Below, piece after piece: positions 61,363-64,000 of a DNA stretch of 64,000 bases. The translations under genes were made by a program, and so were the position numbers. The DNA comes from CALDSL01 sp039810245 (GTDB taxonomy: Bacteria; Chloroflexota; Anaerolineae; Anaerolineales; Anaerolineaceae), in assembly GCA_039810245.1 (NCBI GenBank), contig JBDHWQ010000005.1, positions 118,522 through 182,521 of the forward strand, in the 5' to 3' direction. The stretch's first letter is position 1. The number at the start of each line of letters is the position of its first letter. The notes under the pieces are model-generated. The model was given only the letters and a program-made list of their open reading frames with translations, searched no databases and had not been told where the DNA came from.

Positions 61363-63507
61363 TTACGGCCGCTTCATCTTGGAGACGTCGCCGCCGAGGT
61401 CCTTGATCGAGTCGTACATGACCTGGATCACGTACTTGCCGTTGTGTACGGCCGCACCGGGATCCTTCATCACGTACTGGTAGTTGTAAGCGCCCTGCAG
61501 CAGGCGCGGAGTCCAGGTCGCATACCCCTTTTCATCCGTGTCCTGCTTGCCGTTCGCATTCGCATCCGCGAAGAAGTACGGGTAGGCGTTTGCGTTGTAG
61601 GCGATTGCAGTGCCGGCTTTGCCCTTGGCATAGGTCTGGAGCGCAGCCAGCAGTTTTTCGGCCATGGTGTCGATCTCGCCCTGCAGGCCTTCCTTGTCAT
61701 TGCCATCGCCGTCGAAGTCACCCACGGTGCTCATGCGGATGTCGGCCGGGGTCTTGGCAGTGTTGTGGCAGGTCTGGCACTTGGCGAAATCTACGCCCAG
61801 GGCGTGCGCATCGTGGCAGCCCACGCAGCTATCCGCGGGAGCGGGGTGCTTGAACTGCCCGGCGTAGGTCTGGTCCTTGTACTCGTACATACCCTTGGCT
61901 TCGGTGCCGAACAGCGTGGCGCCGGCCGCGAAGTAGTGCACGTTGCGGAAGGACAGTTTTTCGTTGACCTTATCCAGGTCGCTGGTCCCGATGGCCTTGT
62001 TGACCGAGACGGTCGACTCGCGGCCCTGGTGGCACTCGAGGCACAGGTTGGAGGGGTGGTTCTCGCCAAAGCCCAGCGTGGCGCCAGACGGGAACGGAAC
62101 CGCCTTCAACTGCACCAGGGCTGTGCCCGGTTTGGCCAGGTCGGTGTGGCAGGTTTCGCACAGCAGGCCGTTGCTGGCCGGCAGCGAGACCGTGGTACCG
62201 TTGGCGACAAACATGGGCAGGCCGTTGCCGGTGTGGCAGCGCACGCAGTTGCCGGGAACCTCGCCGCCCTCTTCATCCCAGTGGCGGAAGGCTTCTTCCG
62301 AGCCAGCGAAGTGACCGTGGTCAATGCGGTTGGCCTTGGAGAGATCCACCTTGGTGGTGAGCTTGGTGTTGAGATCTTCGATCGAGTCGTACAGCAGCTC
62401 GATGATGTACTTACCGCCATGCGCGTAAGCGCCGGGGTCCTTGGTGGCGGTCTGGTAATTGAACGCGGCGCGGGCCAGGCGAGCAGTCCAGCTGTTGTAG
62501 GCATTGGGGAAGACGGCTTCGTCAGCATCAGCCTTGGCGTTGCCATTCTTATCCTGGAAGAAGTACGGATAGGCAGCAGCGTCGTAGGCGATGGGGGCCT
62601 TGGCTACATCCTTGGCATAGGACTGCATGGCAGTCATCAGCAGAGCGCGCATGCCATCGACTTCGTCTTTGATCCCTTCGGTGACGTTGCCGTCGCCGTC
62701 GTAATCAACCAGAGAAGCCAGGTAGCGGATCTTGCGCACACCATCCACCGTGTTCGCGCCGGTGTGGCAGCTCGCGCACAGGGCAGTCTTCAGCTCCAGC
62801 GAGTGCGAGTCGTGGCAGTCCTGGCAGTTCTGCACGCCGTTGACATGATCAAACATGGCGTCGTACTGCTTGTCAGGGTACTGGTAACCACCCGCAACCA
62901 GCTTGCCATAGCGGGAAACTGCGGCAGCGAAGTAGTGGATGTTGGTGAAGGTGATCCCCGGCGTTTCTTTGGAATTGGGCATCGGGGTATCATCATTCGC
63001 CGGTTTCACCTTCTCGATCTGGGCATCCACCGTCGCGCCGGCAGCCGTGCCCTGGTGGCAGGTCAAGCAGGTCGCTTCGCGGCCGAGCCCGCTCACCACC
63101 GCGCCCGAGGGGAAGGTGACCGTAGTCAGCGCTTCGGTGGCGGTGTTGTGGCAGGCGGTGCAGGTGATGGTGCCGCCGATGGCAGCCGGTTTATCAACTT
63201 TACCCGCAGCACTCTTATCGGCGCCCACGAAGTCCTTGAAGCCAATTGTGCTGTGGCACTTGGCGCAGCCTTCGGGGATAGCCTTCGTCGCTTCCTCATT
63301 CCAGTGGGTGAACACTTCGGATTCGGCGTCGTTATGCGGGGAAGCAGCCCATTCGGCATAGAACGGGATTTCCGGCGTTGCCTGGGGTGTGGCCTGGGGC
63401 GCGGGAGCGGCAGCGATGGCCGCGGCGCCGTTGTAGCCAACCAGGAAGATCCCCAGTGCCAGGGTCAGACCGATCAGTACGAGAATTCTGGTCTTTCCAT
63501 GGTTCAT
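61363..63507 (-). CDS. Decahaem c-type cytochrome with duplicated pentahaem module and calcium-loop motifs
   Basis: A 714-aa exported protein with ten CxxCH sites at residues 81, 116, 147, 228 and 244 (module 1) and 421, 450, 489, 561 and 577 (module 2). Both modules share order and spacing, a NxHYFAA segment, an AYPYFF segment and a closing GGKYxIxxxYDSIxDL-like segment, so it is a tandem duplication. Each module also has two Asp-rich loops (DYDGDGN at 268, DKNGN at 319; DFDGDGN at 597, DANANG at 648) like EF-hand calcium sites. A signal peptide (IGLTLALGIFLVG) precedes. Likely role: extracytoplasmic electron conduit. GGAGAATG precedes the ATG. Confidence 0.93.
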   Translation of the reverse strand: MNHGKTRILVLIGLTLALGIFLVGYNGAAAIAAAPAPQATPQATPEIPFYAEWAASPHNDAESEVFTHWNEEATKAIPEGCAKCHSTIGFKDFVGADKSAAGKVDKPAAIGGTITCTACHNTATEALTTVTFPSGAVVSGLGREATCLTCHQGTAAGATVDAQIEKVKPANDDTPMPNSKETPGITFTNIHYFAAAVSRYGKLVAGGYQYPDKQYDAMFDHVNGVQNCQDCHDSHSLELKTALCASCHTGANTVDGVRKIRYLASLVDYDGDGNVTEGIKDEVDGMRALLMTAMQSYAKDVAKAPIAYDAAAYPYFFQDKNGNAKADADEAVFPNAYNSWTARLARAAFNYQTATKDPGAYAHGGKYIIELLYDSIEDLNTKLTTKVDLSKANRIDHGHFAGSEEAFRHWDEEGGEVPGNCVRCHTGNGLPMFVANGTTVSLPASNGLLCETCHTDLAKPGTALVQLKAVPFPSGATLGFGENHPSNLCLECHQGRESTVSVNKAIGTSDLDKVNEKLSFRNVHYFAAGATLFGTEAKGMYEYKDQTYAGQFKHPAPADSCVGCHDAHALGVDFAKCQTCHNTAKTPADIRMSTVGDFDGDGNDKEGLQGEIDTMAEKLLAALQTYAKGKAGTAIAYNANAYPYFFADANANGKQDTDEKGYATWTPRLLQGAYNYQYVMKDPGAAVHNGKYVIQVMYDSIKDLGGDVSKMKRP

Positions 63508-63876
63508 AGTAGCATTCTCCTCAGTACAGAATAATCAGGTCAACAGTGACTACGGTTATGCACAATTGAGTGGAATTGTGTTGGCTCACCTCCTCCGGTG
63601 CGAGCTTGTGGTTCCAGATTGAACGGCCGCTTTGGGCAGCGACCGGTTCCCACCGGGCCATTTCCCGTAAAATGGTAGCCCAGGCTTTGTCCGGGGCTGG
63701 TCATATACATTTGGAAATGAATGGGAATCGTATCGACCCGAGAATATGGAATACTAATTGTGATTATAGTCGCAAGTAAAGATTAATACAATATTAGAAG
63801 CCCTATGGATATCTTATTTCTCTAATTTCTGTTATTCACCGGAAATATCAGATTAAGTCGGATATTTTTCCAGGGG
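63508..63876. other. Hairpin-rich leader region upstream of the decahaem gene
   Basis: These 369 bp hold several short inverted repeats: CACAATT/AATTGTG around GAGTGG (63561-63580), CCGGT/ACCGG around TCCC (63643-63656) and CCATTT/AAATGG around CCCGTA (63658-63675), just upstream of the decahaem start and ribosome site. This could be a structured leader or a set of operators. No known riboswitch consensus was recognised. A 69-codon frame at 63570-63779 has no family features. Confidence 0.4.
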
Positions 63877-63905
63877 TTGACGGGACCCAAGCACTGGTGT
63901 ATAAT
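63877..63905 (+). promoter_or_regulatory. Consensus sigma70-type promoter for tRNA-Met
   Basis: TTGACG (63877-63882) and TATAAT (63900-63905) are 17 bp apart, with the tRNA starting 21 bp downstream. Confidence 0.92.
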
Positions 63906-63925
63906 TCGCCCAGTTGAAAGACCGA

Positions 63926-63997
63926 TGCGGGGTAGAGCAGAGGCAGCTCGTCAGGCTCATAACCTGGAGGTCAGTGGTTCGAATCCACTCCCCGCTA
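63926..63997 (+). tRNA. Initiator-like tRNA-Met (CAU)
   Basis: A cloverleaf with anticodon CAT (63958-63960). Position 1 is unpaired with position 72 (T and T), and the 11:24 pair is A-T, both features of bacterial initiator tRNAs; the D-arm AGCTCGTC and TCAGG-CTCATAA-CCTGG arm resemble tRNA-fMet. One of the three usual G-C pairs in the anticodon stem is A-U (29:41). The 3' end is CTA, so CCA is not encoded. The window ends directly after it. Confidence 0.9.
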
Positions 63998-64000
63998 CTA

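Noticed and set aside
61444..63534. 696-codon plus-strand frame antisense to the decahaem gene
   Set aside because: It mirrors the opposite strand exactly over the CxxCH protein, has no family features and would compete with a strongly supported gene.
63541..63720. Possible c-di-GMP-I (GEMM) riboswitch before the decahaem gene
   Set aside because: A short GACAAAGCC stretch resembles part of the motif, but the 5' half (CACAGGGCAAACC-like) and the tetraloop receptor are absent.
63570..63779. 69-codon frame between the decahaem gene and tRNA-Met
   Set aside because: No motif or good ribosome site; it lies across the hairpin-rich leader.

Overview
The window is about 64 kb of GC-rich bacterial chromosome with dense, short-spaced operons on both strands. 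Gene content suggests a member of the Chloroflexota (Anaerolineae-like): a caa3-type oxidase subunit II with fused cytochrome c, many GAF/HD-GYP proteins, a DUF3054/ECF sigma cluster, threonine/proline-rich lipoproteins and a T-box-controlled valS. This placement is inferred from gene content, not from a marker phylogeny. The metabolism looks flexible: aerobic respiration (cytochrome oxidase, SCO factors, succinate dehydrogenase) beside an energy-converting [NiFe] hydrogenase and multihaem cytochromes.

Layout. 1-2.3 kb: caa3 oxidase subunits I (cut by the window edge) and II. 2.6-4.7 kb: two NarL-type response regulators and a CsbD stress protein. 4.8-13.1 kb: an alpha/beta hydrolase, then a divergent locus of a MacA-like adaptor lipoprotein (minus) and a dikinase-like enzyme overlapping a MacB-type ABC exporter (plus). 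13.1-19.6 kb: three signalling proteins (two HD-GYP, one GGDEF) with GAF domains. 19.8-22.1 kb: DUF3054, ECF sigma factor, anti-sigma and NUDIX genes, all overlapping. 22.3-28.4 kb: SixA, thioredoxin, S9 peptidase, CDF transporter, class V aminotransferase, a small membrane protein and a sortase. 28.5-33.3 kb: tandem SCO proteins, a papain-like hypothetical, a solute-binding lipoprotein, two membrane proteins. 33.3-38.7 kb: tRNA-Cys and tRNA-Gly, a lone receiver, sdhCDAB, an ABM-like protein and endonuclease III.

38.9-47.3 kb holds the most notable system: ten overlapping or closely spaced genes for a complex-I-like membrane enzyme whose large subunit keeps both CxxC pairs of a [NiFe] site, followed by a HycI-type maturation protease. 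NuoEFG-like NADH-oxidising genes are absent, and a NuoA-like gene is present, so it looks like a ferredoxin-linked group 4 hydrogenase with an unusually complex-I-like subunit set.

47.4-51.8 kb: a GarR-type dehydrogenase and valS, with a valine T-box leader (GUC specifier) driven by a consensus promoter. A truncated GxxExxY gene flanked by outward-facing arrays of a 9-bp unit (ATTCGTGNN) lies between the T-box terminator and valS. A second, ORF-less copy of the same palindromic array lies at 53.3 kb. 51.8-58.7 kb: a TolB-like lipoprotein, a NUDIX hydrolase, a heterodimeric ABC exporter and a zinc-ribbon membrane protein. 58.7-63.5 kb: a b/c cytochrome, a nonahaem cytochrome and a decahaem cytochrome built from a duplicated pentahaem module with calcium-loop motifs. 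The window ends with an initiator-like tRNA-Met behind a consensus promoter.
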